DNA of 12,963 nucleotides from Bacillota bacterium (GCA_022706625.1 JAKJCD010000036.1:1-12963); one strand, 5' to 3'; shown: positions 6,742-12,963, counted from the first letter of the stretch. Numbers and translations are program-made. Notes: a model not told the origin generated them from the letters alone.

Positions 6742-8658
6742 TTATTTATTAGAACCAAATTGCAAAAGCATAGATCCTTGTACATCCAATCTCTGCAGAG
6801 CTGTCTCCATTGCGCTGAATTTTTTCCAGAGCCGTGCCTCATCAGCAATAAGCCTTGATTGTAAAGCATCGATCCGCTTATTGGCCGCCTGTATATTTTT
6901 TGTGATATTGTTTTGCGTATCGGAGCTTGTCAGCTCGATACCGGCTAATTCTATCAGTGTACCCCGCTGGTTTTGGACACCGGTCTTCTTTGTCGCTTTC
7001 TGGATTATGTTGTTTATCTTGTGAGCCAGTCCGGTTTCTGAGTCGGAGAACAGATCAGATATTTCTGCCGCCCTTGTTTTCAATGCATCCAAAAGCTTAG
7101 CCTCGTTGACTATCTTAAGCTTGCCGTTATCCTGATAGCTGCCGGAGCTTATCCCCATGTCAAATAAGCTTAAGCCGCCGCTTTTTGCCGTGCTGTTCAT
7201 GGCGGATCTAAGCCCGGAAAGGATGCCTCTTAGTACGGGATCCCCGTTCAGCATCCCCGCCTTGGCTTTAGCCTCCCACTGCTCGATCTGCTTTTCAGTC
7301 ATTTCACTCTTTTGCTCTTCAGAGAGGGGCGGATACTTCGGATTGGTCTTTTCTGACACCAAGCCGCTGATAAGGTCCACCAACGCATTATAATCATCTA
7401 AAAATTTCTGTATGGTTTCTTTCAAAGAGGAAGAATCCTCTTTTATGGAAATATTCACCGGAGGTGCGCCAGCCTCAGTTTTTTGAAGGAGTTCAATGTT
7501 TATTCCGTCAATTTTGAAGATATTGGAGCTTCTTTGGATCCTTTGGCCATTGACCGAAAGTACGGCATTCTTTCCGTATTCTACTTTTGCCCCGCTGTCT
7601 GTGGTAAGCCCCAAAACAGATAGCAGATTACCCTCCGTATCGTTGATCACGATATTATCTCCGGCGCCGGCATCCTTGGCCGTTAAAGTGAAAGTGTCGG
7701 CGATAGAGGAGTAAGATAAGGTAACTCCCGCTTCTGATGCGTTGATTTCTCTCATTATATCGTAAAGGCTCTTGTCTCTTCCGATCTCAAATTCGACTGA
7801 ATTGATTTTGAATTTCAATGTATCGGTATTAGGGTCCAAATCTCCCGCAAAGAAAAAGCTATCCAGGGATGAGTATAAAGAAAGCCGGCTGGACTGTTCA
7901 TTGGACAGGCCCAATTTGTTTAATGCAGCAGTATCGCCGCCAACGGCTTTTACTATGATTTCAGAACCGTCCGCTTTAAAGGAAAGCCGGTCGCCTTTTA
8001 TGGAGACTGTGATCAACCGGTCCTCCGCGTTCGTTGTTCCGAAGGCTTTATCTACAGCCGCCTGAAGCGCACTTTCAAGACCTGCCGAAGTCGGATCGGA
8101 ATTGACGCTTTGAATGAAGCTCTCGTCAAAGGTTATCGTCCTGACCCGGCCCTCCAAGGACAGGCTTATGGATTTACCGCCTATAGAGGAAAGCAGGGAT
8201 GAAATATCATCCGCGGACAGGGAGCCGGGCGTTTGGCCGGCTATGGTGCCCCCGAGAGCTTTTGATACTGGACTGCCGCTGCTAATCTTTTGTTTTTCAG
8301 CAAGCTGCGAAACGTAATCGATAACTATATTGCCCTCCATAGCGGCAGCAGTGCCTATGACCGATACGGCTGAGGACGAAGAAGTAGCTTTCGCAGTATT
8401 AAAGAAAGAAGAGCTTCGAAAATTAGTTGCCGAAAGAACATCCAGATAAGAGCTTTGAAACTCGCTGAGAGCTTTTGTTACAGTCCTGTATGCCGCTTGC
8501 TTCCATTCAAGCTTTTGGACCGCCTGCTGTTCTTTCAGGATCTTCTGCCTGCTTCGAGTGGTATAGCTTTTAACAAGCTCATCTATATCCATGCCGGATA
8601 CGAGACCGCCGAAACCGGTCTTTGCCGACAGGCTGGACAGTGTATTAATAGTAGCCAT
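6742..8658 (-). CDS. fliD: Flagellar hook-associated protein 2 (filament cap) FliD
   Basis: Forms the cap at the filament tip and promotes flagellin polymerisation; exported by the flagellar type III system. The N-terminus GFGGLVSGMDIDELVKSYTT is the classic FliD_N motif (GLxSGxDxxxLVxxxM), followed by a coiled coil (about 40-70). The C-terminal region (SRLIADEARLWKKFSAMETALQRLDVQGSMLLQF) is the FliD_C helical end. The middle is repetitive in Ser/Ala/Asp as expected for the variable, exposed domains. At 638 residues it is longer than B. subtilis FliD (about 500), within the clostridial range. I chose ATG at 8658 because AGGAGG (8666-8671) lies 7 nt upstream; an in-frame GTG at 8667 would overlap that RBS. 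It leads a fliD-fliS-fliT-like operon. Confidence 0.96.
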   Translation of the reverse strand: MATINTLSSLSAKTGFGGLVSGMDIDELVKSYTTRSRQKILKEQQAVQKLEWKQAAYRTVTKALSEFQSSYLDVLSATNFRSSSFFNTAKATSSSSAVSVIGTAAAMEGNIVIDYVSQLAEKQKISSGSPVSKALGGTIAGQTPGSLSADDISSLLSSIGGKSISLSLEGRVRTITFDESFIQSVNSDPTSAGLESALQAAVDKAFGTTNAEDRLITVSIKGDRLSFKADGSEIIVKAVGGDTAALNKLGLSNEQSSRLSLYSSLDSFFFAGDLDPNTDTLKFKINSVEFEIGRDKSLYDIMREINASEAGVTLSYSSIADTFTLTAKDAGAGDNIVINDTEGNLLSVLGLTTDSGAKVEYGKNAVLSVNGQRIQRSSNIFKIDGINIELLQKTEAGAPPVNISIKEDSSSLKETIQKFLDDYNALVDLISGLVSEKTNPKYPPLSEEQKSEMTEKQIEQWEAKAKAGMLNGDPVLRGILSGLRSAMNSTAKSGGLSLFDMGISSGSYQDNGKLKIVNEAKLLDALKTRAAEISDLFSDSETGLAHKINNIIQKATKKTGVQNQRGTLIELAGIELTSSDTQNNITKNIQAANKRIDALQSRLIADEARLWKKFSAMETALQRLDVQGSMLLQFGSNK

Positions 8659-8681
8659 GCCCCGCACCTCCTATGAAATAT

Positions 8682-8708
8682 ATATCGGCAGAATCATGAA
8701 AAACTTTA
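8682..8708 (-). promoter_or_regulatory. SigD (sigma-28) promoter of the fliD operon
   Basis: Reading the minus strand, TAAA (8708-8705), a 15-bp spacer, and GCCGATAT (8689-8682) match the sigma-28 consensus TAAA-N15-GCCGATAT without a mismatch. The -10 lies 23 bp before the fliD start, leaving a short leader with the AGGAGG. It places fliD, fliS and the fliT-like gene in the late flagellar regulon, probably along with flagellin. It sits within the 55-bp gap after cheR. Confidence 0.92.
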
Positions 8709-8713
8709 GTTTT

Positions 8714-9526
8714 TTAGTCTGCTTTTCGATATATGGAGGGTCTGACAGGTTTGAACTTATGCCGAAGCCCGGAGAGGGATTCGCTGAGCCCGATAAAGAG
8801 GTAGCCGCCGGGTTGAAGAGCGTTATAGAATTTCTCTATCAGCTGTTCCTTGGTGGGTGAGTCGAAATATATCATCACATTTCTGCACAGGATCACCTGA
8901 AAAGGTTTTTTAAACGGAAAAGGAGAAAGCAGATTAAAATTGCGGAAGGTCACGTTGCTGCGAAGGACGTCGGAAACCCTGTGGCGATCTCCGTCAAGGG
9001 CAGTAAAGTATTTTTTAAGCCATCTTTCTGAAAGTCCGTTCAACTCCTCTTTTTTATAGATGCCTTCTCTTGCAGTAAGGAGGACCTTGTTGGATATATC
9101 GGAGGCAAGTATGGTGCTGTCCCAGTCTGCCGCATTTGCCCCCAGGTAATCAAGGGTGATAATGGAAAGAGTGTAGGGTTCCTGGCCGGAAGAGCAGCCG
9201 GCGCTCCATACGCGAAGATCTCGGGTTCTCAGGGTTTTATCGATCCAGGGCAGCACCGTCTCTCGGTAAAAATCAAAATGATCCCCCTCTCTCATGAAGT
9301 ATGTATGATTGGTGGTCAATTTGCTGATGAGGACGGTCATTTCATCACCGGTCTTATCATTCATTGCGTAGCTGAAATAATCCTTGTAATTGTCAAAACC
9401 CAGGGCGGTTAGATGATTGCTCAATCTCCCCTCGATCAGAGACCGTTTTTTAGAAAGGTTTACCCCGTAATTGTCCTTGATATGGGTCATTATTGCCGCA
9501 AATTCTTCATCCGTCAGGTAAATCAA
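8714..9526 (-). CDS. cheR: Chemotaxis protein methyltransferase CheR
   Basis: Transfers methyl groups from S-adenosylmethionine to glutamates of chemoreceptors in the cytoplasm, setting adaptation together with CheB/CheC/CheD. Order of parts: N-terminal helical CheR domain (about 1-70), TTNHTYFMREGDHF (71-84), SAM-binding motif VWSAGCSSGQEPYTL (106-120), acidic ASDIS (141-145) at the end of the second strand, and VILCRNVMIYFD (211-222), then GGYLFIGLSESL. At 270 residues it has the normal length. The start is TTG at 9526, supported by AGGAGGA (9535-9541) 8 nt upstream; no nearer ATG exists at the N-terminus. The SigA promoter at 9576-9604 drives it. No cheB, cheA or receptor gene is in the window. 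It is followed 55 bp later by fliD, which also has its own sigma-28 promoter. Confidence 0.96.
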   Translation of the reverse strand: MIYLTDEEFAAIMTHIKDNYGVNLSKKRSLIEGRLSNHLTALGFDNYKDYFSYAMNDKTGDEMTVLISKLTTNHTYFMREGDHFDFYRETVLPWIDKTLRTRDLRVWSAGCSSGQEPYTLSIITLDYLGANAADWDSTILASDISNKVLLTAREGIYKKEELNGLSERWLKKYFTALDGDRHRVSDVLRSNVTFRNFNLLSPFPFKKPFQVILCRNVMIYFDSPTKEQLIEKFYNALQPGGYLFIGLSESLSGLRHKFKPVRPSIYRKAD

Positions 9527-9575
9527 AAGCCTTGTCCTCCTATCATATCTTTACTATATATTAATCGACAGGATA

Positions 9576-9604
9576 ATCATAATTATTAGCGATATAACTG
9601 TCAA
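9576..9604 (-). promoter_or_regulatory. SigA promoter of cheR
   Basis: On the minus strand TTGACA (9604-9599) is followed by a 17-bp spacer and TATGAT (9581-9576): a perfect -35, ideal spacing and a 5/6 -10. The cheR start (9526) lies 50 bp downstream, with its RBS in between. The nearest gene upstream on the other side is divergent. Confidence 0.85.
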
Positions 9605-9622
9605 CCGGTATCATAATAGAAT

Positions 9623-9652
9623 CTGTCCAAGGAGCTGCCGCTATGATATACT
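9623..9652 (+). promoter_or_regulatory. Probable SigA promoter of the FliK-like/FlhB-like pair
   Basis: TATACT (9647-9652) preceded by TG at 9644-9645 makes an extended -10. CTGTCC at 9623-9628 is a poor -35 (3 of 6) at 18 bp. The gene start at 9704 lies 51 bp downstream, with AAGGAGG in the leader. The promoter is back to back with that of cheR. Confidence 0.5.
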
Positions 9653-9703
9653 ATTTTCATTAATATACTAATAGGAAGCTTTTTTACCGGCAAGGAGGGC
9701 GTT

Positions 9704-11179
9704 GTGGCAGAAGTAATTAAAATAACATCCCCCGTGGAGGTCAAAAATAGAATACAGAATATGCCCAAGGCCCAGTCAGCCGATGCCATTTTCGATCTGA
9801 CCGATCCCGAGGGGCTTTCAAAAGACCCCGGTAAAATCAAAAAGGCCGAGGAAGAAGGCCCCAGGCAGGAGCTCCTTAAAAATCTAAATAAGGAGATCTA
9901 TCTGCCTTTGCTCAATCAGACCAAAGTCCAGGCTGACAGCATGAGGAGGCTCATACTTTACTCAAAGCTCTTTGAGATATCCTCAGGGGTGATCACGGAA
10001 GATTTTTTAAACGAGCTGTTTGTCCTGCCCAAGGAATTACTGACGGAGCTTTTAAAAAGGGAAGAGGCCGCAACGGTTTTTAAAGGCGATTTTTTTGACG
10101 CCTTACGTGTTCTCGTTAAAAGTGAGAGCCATCCGAAGCTTCAGGATGCAATACTTACAATACTGAAATACTTTGACTGTTATGTTAATCAGAACAACTC
10201 GCTGCAATCCGTATTAGTGCGAAGCAACGATCTTTTAGGACTTCTGCTGAAGCAGGACAGGCAGATACTGGAGCAGCAGATAAATAAACTGGAAGTTCTA
10301 ATCGATACCGGGAAAGACAATTATAAAGAAATAATAAAGTTCCTGAAAAACGAATTTGTACCGGTTTTGAGAGGGATAGCCGCAAACTACTCCCCTTCGG
10401 ACAAGGTATACGATCAAATGCTATCTGTGATCCACTACATAGTAAGGTATGATAAGGCGGATCAGAAACTTCTTGAAGATGCCTTCCTGCATTTTGCAGA
10501 AGAGCTCAAGCCCCTATTTTCTCATCTGACGAGCGAAGACATCGCAGACATGAAGGAAACATTGCTTTCTGACGCAAAGACGGTAAAAGCCGAGGCTGAT
10601 AATGCCGGAAAAGCTAAAGGGATCCATGAAGCACCGGATGGGGAAAAGGCTGAGGAGAAAACCAATATATATATAAATGAAGAAAAGGATACGGCGGAGC
10701 TTCTTACAAAGGCTCTGAGCAAAGAAAGTCCGTCCAAGATGAGCAGCGCCGCACAAAACCTTCTATTATATATGGTACAAAGCGAAAGCCCCATGCTTCC
10801 GCTGCTGCATTTCATGATCCCATTGAGGTTTCTCAGGGAAGACACCTACGGTGAGTTTTTCATCGATAAGGAATGCAAAGAGAAAAAGGGAGAGGCCGGG
10901 CAGGCAACAAATATCTTTTTTACAATACAGTCGGATCTTTACGGGACCTTCGAGGTGGATCTGCTTGCCAAGGATCGCAATATCGAGCTGGACATAAAGT
11001 GCCCCAAGGAGCTTATAGCATCAGTGAGGGAAACGAGGCAGAGGTTCAGGGATACCATAGAGGGGGCAGGCTACAGGCTTGCCGGCTATCAGGTGGGAGA
11101 GTATACGGAAAGTAAAACCATCCTGAAGCGCTTCCCGGAGCTTATGAAAAGAAAGGCGGGAATAGATGTCAAGATCTGA
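9704..11179 (+). CDS. FliK-like protein (C-terminal hook-length-control-like domain)
   Basis: FliK-type proteins act as molecular rulers of hook length and switch the flagellar export gate through FlhB. Here residues about 370-466 (FFTIQSDLYGTFEVDL, then NIELDIKCPKELIASVRE, GYRLAGYQV) fit the Flg_hook C-terminal fold, in which L..LYG.v.v.l is typical. Residues 60-280 are mostly helical and 290-335 are a charged, low-complexity Lys/Glu/Ala linker. Length is 491. It starts with GTG at 9704, with AAGGAGG at 9692-9698. It overlaps the next gene by 14 bp, and that gene is a stand-alone FlhB C-terminal domain; B. subtilis has a comparable pair (ylqG-ylqH, from memory). This link supports an export-switch role, but the N-terminal part is unlike classical FliK and the assignment is by domain pattern. 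Confidence 0.8.
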   Translation: MAEVIKITSPVEVKNRIQNMPKAQSADAIFDLTDPEGLSKDPGKIKKAEEEGPRQELLKNLNKEIYLPLLNQTKVQADSMRRLILYSKLFEISSGVITEDFLNELFVLPKELLTELLKREEAATVFKGDFFDALRVLVKSESHPKLQDAILTILKYFDCYVNQNNSLQSVLVRSNDLLGLLLKQDRQILEQQINKLEVLIDTGKDNYKEIIKFLKNEFVPVLRGIAANYSPSDKVYDQMLSVIHYIVRYDKADQKLLEDAFLHFAEELKPLFSHLTSEDIADMKETLLSDAKTVKAEADNAGKAKGIHEAPDGEKAEEKTNIYINEEKDTAELLTKALSKESPSKMSSAAQNLLLYMVQSESPMLPLLHFMIPLRFLREDTYGEFFIDKECKEKKGEAGQATNIFFTIQSDLYGTFEVDLLAKDRNIELDIKCPKELIASVRETRQRFRDTIEGAGYRLAGYQVGEYTESKTILKRFPELMKRKAGIDVKI

Positions 11180-11459
11180 GAAAAAAGGAATAAGCAGCGA
11201 TACCTTAAGAGTTGCCGCTTTGAAATATGACCAGAATGTGAACGGCGCACCCTGTGTGGTCGCAGCGGGGACTGGCCATATGGCTCAAAGGATATTGAAG
11301 GTAGCTATGGAAAACGGCATTGCAATCTACCACGACGACAGTGCCGCTACGCTTTTATCCAAACTGGAAGCGGGACAGGAGATCCCGCCGGAGCTATATC
11401 AGATCGTTGTGGATATCTATATCTCACTCCTTGAACTGGCGGAAGAAAACCGAGTATAA
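11166..11459 (+). CDS. Stand-alone FlhB C-terminal-domain protein (FlhB-related)
   Basis: In full-length FlhB the cytoplasmic domain selects export substrates and is autocleaved at NPTH. This 97-residue protein consists of that domain only. Matches: VAALKYDQNVNGAPCVVAAG (17-35 region; typical AVALKYD...AP.VVAKG), then AQRIL, and LEAGQEIPPELYQIVV (67-82). Aligned to VALKYD, the NPTH position is occupied by SDTL (11-14), so the known autocleavage is not expected. No membrane segment is present. It may stand in for or bind the FlhB switch, together with the FliK-like protein encoded just upstream, with which it overlaps by 14 bp. Start: ATG 11166 with AAGGCGGG just ahead. A similar small protein is YlqH in B. 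subtilis. Confidence 0.9.
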   Translation: MSRSEKKGISSDTLRVAALKYDQNVNGAPCVVAAGTGHMAQRILKVAMENGIAIYHDDSAATLLSKLEAGQEIPPELYQIVVDIYISLLELAEENRV

Positions 11460-11485
11460 TCGGCAATATGTAATCCTTAGCAGCA

Positions 11486-11514
11486 TTGTATTTTTCCCGG
11501 ATCTTTAATATAAT
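11486..11514 (+). promoter_or_regulatory. Candidate promoter of the AbiE-like pair
   Basis: TATAAT (11509-11514) is a perfect -10; TTGTAT (11486-11491), 17 bp upstream, shares TTG of the -35. It lies 27 bp after the FlhB-like gene and 97 bp before the antitoxin-like start. A C-rich stretch (11555-11566) and the palindrome TGTGAATCACA (11579-11589) are in the leader. Confidence 0.5.
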
Positions 11515-11578
11515 AAAAGTGCGAGATAGGGCGAACAGAACGCTTTAATTAGTACCCCCGCCCCCCATTACGCTCAGT

Positions 11579-11589
11579 TGTGAATCACA
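11579..11589. promoter_or_regulatory. Short palindrome, possible operator of the toxin-antitoxin pair
   Basis: TGTGA-A-TCACA is a perfect 5-bp inverted repeat with one base between, 22 bp before the antitoxin-like ATG. Type IV AbiE antitoxins can bind inverted repeats in their promoter; here it lies in the leader. An 11-bp palindrome can occur by chance. Confidence 0.2.
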
Positions 11590-11610
11590 GAACAAAAGGC
11601 AGGTTGTATT

Positions 11611-11907
11611 ATGTTACCGGAGAATATTGGGAAGTTTTTTTGGGAGTACAAAGGGATTGAAATCGATGAGAAAGAGAACTGGTTTTTTGTTATTGAACGA
11701 TTATTAGAGTATGGGGATATAGAATCGATTAGATGGATGCTGACAAACTATGATCAGAAGCAGCTGACAGAGGTAGTTAAAACCAGTCGCAAGATTTCAA
11801 AGAAAACGGCTTCGATTTGGCAGAACTATTATGATCTGCCTAAGGAGGAGATAAGATGCATGAACACATTATGTCAAAAGACAGACATGACCTTCTTGGC
11901 AAATTAG
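11611..11907 (+). CDS. AbiE-associated antitoxin-like protein (short DUF family)
   Basis: A 98-residue protein without a named activity. The pattern LPENIGKFFWEY, then FVIERLLEYGD, WMLTNY, and SIWQNYYDLPKEEIRC is the small helical family typically encoded directly before AbiEii-type nucleotidyltransferases (I recognise it as a DUF6922-like protein). It is presumably the antitoxin of the pair; whether it binds DNA is not evident. RBS AGGCAGG (11597-11603) precedes ATG 11611. The reading frame ends 52 bp inside the toxin gene, so the two are translationally coupled. Both genes are AT-richer than the flagellar genes on their left, which fits later arrival. Confidence 0.85.
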   Translation: MLPENIGKFFWEYKGIEIDEKENWFFVIERLLEYGDIESIRWMLTNYDQKQLTEVVKTSRKISKKTASIWQNYYDLPKEEIRCMNTLCQKTDMTFLAN

Positions 11908-12497
11908 AGTCAAGCTTTATCGAAGACTTCTATTTGGCAGGGGGAACGGCTTTAGCTTTGCAGCTTGGACACCGCTGGTCAGAAGATCTAGACTTTTTTA
12001 CTAAGACTAGGTTTGACTCATTTGAACTGATTACAAGGTTGTCAAAATTAGGGGAGTTCACTTTAACAGGGCAGGATGACACAACAGTTCATGGGTTAAT
12101 GGGCAATATCAAACTGAGTTTTCTTTACTATCCTTACTCACAACTAGAAGGGTTTCATATTTATAAGGGGATTAAAATAGCACATATAAAAGACATAGCT
12201 TTAATGAAGATAATTGCTCTGATCCAAAGAGGCAGCAAGAAGGATTTTATAGATTTGTTTTTTATTGAAAAAGAAGGAATAAGGATAGAACAGATTATGG
12301 ATCTGTTTTCAAAGAAGTTCTGCTTTGCTTCATACGAACCTATGCTGATTTATAAAAGCCTGGGTTATTTTGAGGATGCCGACAGGGAAATAACGCCAAA
12401 AATGTTTATTGATATCTCTTGGGAAAAAATTAAATCCTATTTTTCCAATCGGCAAAAGGAATTACTTGAAGAAGAATTGCAGAAATTAGGCGATTGA
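11856..12497 (+). CDS. AbiEii/AbiGii-family nucleotidyltransferase toxin
   Basis: A 213-residue nucleotidyltransferase-fold protein of the AbiEii (DUF1814) type; such proteins are toxins of type IV toxin-antitoxin/abortive infection systems and can modify nucleic acids such as tRNA. Motif order: FYLAGGTALALQLGHR with GGT at 29-31, then WSEDLDFF with D44 and D46 as metal ligands, DIALMKIIALIQRGSKKDFIDLFFI with K118, D130 and D133, and a helical C-terminus. These are the family's signature stretches and all appear intact. Start ATG 11856 has AAGGAGG at 11842-11848; a later ATG at 11871 has none. Low G+C compared with the window (16 of 60 in 12241-12300) suggests recent transfer. It is a single pair with no integrase or IS around it. 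Transcription ends at the hairpins downstream. Confidence 0.92.
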   Translation: MHEHIMSKDRHDLLGKLESSFIEDFYLAGGTALALQLGHRWSEDLDFFTKTRFDSFELITRLSKLGEFTLTGQDDTTVHGLMGNIKLSFLYYPYSQLEGFHIYKGIKIAHIKDIALMKIIALIQRGSKKDFIDLFFIEKEGIRIEQIMDLFSKKFCFASYEPMLIYKSLGYFEDADREITPKMFIDISWEKIKSYFSNRQKELLEEELQKLGD

Positions 12498-12524
12498 GGA
12501 CGGGGTGTGTCAAAACCCCCGTCC
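12498..12524. repeat. GC-rich hairpin, REP-like
   Basis: GGACGGGG (12498-12505) pairs with CCCCGTCC (12517-12524), eight base pairs with an 11-base loop (TGTGTCAAAAC). The pattern GGACGG...TGTCAAAA...CCGTCC recurs in many Bacillota genomes in intergenic positions, from memory. It begins one base after the toxin stop, and is not followed by a T-run, so it is not a good intrinsic terminator itself. A related string, ACCCCCGCCCC, occurs at 11554-11564 on the left side of the pair. Confidence 0.65.
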
Positions 12525-12548
12525 CCTTGATACTACCCCTTGATACTA
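12523..12548. repeat. Perfect 13-bp tandem repeat
   Basis: CCCCTTGATACTA occurs twice in direct succession, at 12523-12535 and 12536-12548. It follows the GGACGGGG hairpin and overlaps its last two bases. It may be a slippage product or the trace of an insertion; no function is evident. Confidence 0.8.
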
Positions 12549-12555
12549 TATGCAG

Positions 12556-12579
12556 AAGCCACCCTTGCGGGTGGCTTTT
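12556..12579. terminator. Intrinsic terminator between toxin gene and flagellin
   Basis: AAGCCACCC-TTGC-GGGTGGCTT is a perfect 9-bp stem with a 4-base loop, followed on the plus strand by TTTT (12576-12579). It can end the toxin-antitoxin transcript. On the minus strand the hairpin is followed only by TTCTGC, but its position 54 bp after the flagellin stop makes it a likely terminator for that gene as well. Confidence 0.8.
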
Positions 12580-12632
12580 GGTATCCCTTTCGGGAAAAGG
12601 TACGTTGCCTTTCAAGATCGGGTCTAAATAAT

Positions 12633-12963
12633 TTACTGCAGCAGCTGGAGCACGCTCTGAGGCTGCATGTTGGCCTGGGCCAGCATCGCCTGAGCTGCCT
12701 GGGAGAGGATGTTGTTCTTTGTGAACTCCATCATTTCCTTGGCCATGTCGACGTCACGGATACGGCTTTCAGATGCTGTCAGGTTTTCAGAGGTTGTCCC
12801 GAGGTTAGCGATGGTGTGTTCAAGTCTGTTCTGCATAGCACCAAGCTTGGAACGTTCAGAAGATACCTTGGTTATTGCAGCTGCACTTAGTGTCGACGCT
12901 CTAGTTGTAACTAACCAATCAGGTGCAAACTCTGCTATTGATGCTATCGATGCTGCAATAACC
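12633..12963 (-). CDS. hag: Flagellin, C-terminal part (5' end outside window; distal end inverted)
   Basis: Filament subunit exported by the flagellar apparatus. Residues encoded from nt 12869 down to the stop at 12633 are a clear flagellin C-terminus: KVSSERSKLGAMQNRLEHTI, ANLGTTSENLTASESRIRDVD, AKEMMEFTKNNIL, SQAAQAMLAQANMQPQSVLQLL. These are the D1/D0 helices. Upstream, from 12870 to the edge, the minus-strand frame stays open but reads as non-flagellin sequence (for example EFAPDWLVTTRAS). The plus strand of that same segment codes for the expected flagellin residues, VDALVVTNQSGANSAIDAI followed by DAAIT. The distal 94 bp are therefore inverted relative to the rest. FliS, encoded in this window, should be its chaperone. 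The start and promoter are out of view. Confidence 0.93.
   Translation of the reverse strand, partial: VIAASIASIAEFAPDWLVTTRASTLSAAAITKVSSERSKLGAMQNRLEHTIANLGTTSENLTASESRIRDVDMAKEMMEFTKNNILSQAAQAMLAQANMQPQSVLQLLQ
12870..12963. repeat. 12-bp inverted repeats bounding an inverted flagellin segment
   Basis: GGTTATTGCAGC (12870-12881) and its reverse complement GCTGCAATAACC (12952-12963) bound 70 bp. Inverting the whole block would join plus-strand IDAAIT in frame to the minus-strand KVSSERSK and restore a normal flagellin. The right copy ends exactly at the last base of the window, so the repeat may extend further. Confidence 0.85.

Noticed and set aside
8659..8667. An in-frame GTG at 8667 as the fliD start
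   Set aside because: It overlaps the AGGAGG ribosome binding site; ATG at 8658 has proper spacing.
9618..9644. A sigma-28 promoter (GCCGCTAT at 9637-9644) for the FliK-like gene
   Set aside because: One mismatch in the -10 and only AGAA at the -35 position, in contrast to the perfect site before fliD; the extended -10 at 9644-9652 is a better candidate.
11579..11589. TGTGAATCACA as a CRP/FNR-type site
   Set aside because: Half-sites match TGTGA/TCACA, but the spacing is 1 bp rather than 6 bp; it was kept only as a weak possible operator.
12540..12890. A plus-strand open frame over the terminator and flagellin 3' end
   Set aside because: It is antisense to the clear flagellin C-terminus and crosses a terminator hairpin.

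Overview
The window looks like a piece of a motile, spore-forming Clostridia-type Bacillota chromosome. The support is direct: a SpoIIE sporulation phosphatase, a full set of Gram-positive-style ribosome binding sites (AGGAGG), GTG/TTG starts, SigA-like promoters, a textbook SigD (sigma-28) promoter, and flagellar genes. Base composition is moderate in most of the window (about half G+C in the spoIIE line 3301-3360) and clearly AT-richer in the toxin-antitoxin pair near the right end (16 G+C of 60 in 12241-12300). No species can be named from this alone.

Left part, plus strand: the 3' part of metG (methionyl-tRNA synthetase, start outside the window); a compact foldable repeat element with two perfect 31-bp direct repeats (1606-1760) sitting right at the metG stop; tatD (metal-dependent hydrolase); spoIIE in an unusually short form that keeps the membrane part and the PP2C phosphatase but lacks most of the central region; and a gene for a J-domain protein with a degenerate GGDEF-like C-terminus.

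Middle part, minus strand: cheR, then fliD-fliS-fliT-like. fliD has its own perfect sigma-28 promoter; fliS and the fliT-like gene overlap by ATGA. This is the late flagellar set (filament cap and export chaperones) plus a chemotaxis methyltransferase. cheR is divergent from a plus-strand pair encoding a FliK-like protein (C-terminal hook-length-control-like domain) and a stand-alone FlhB C-terminal-domain protein without the NPTH autocleavage motif; the two overlap by 14 bp and probably act together on flagellar export.

Right part: an AT-rich AbiE-like toxin-antitoxin pair (DUF-type antitoxin plus AbiEii nucleotidyltransferase), a GGACGGGG hairpin, a perfect 13-bp tandem repeat, a terminator, and the 3' end of a flagellin gene on the minus strand. 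At the very edge of the window a 94-bp segment of the flagellin gene is inverted between 12-bp inverted repeats. It is either an invertible DNA switch within flagellin or a fold-back assembly/amplification artefact.

There is no gene-free stretch above 300 bp, and no tRNA, rRNA, CRISPR array, transposase or recombinase gene was seen.
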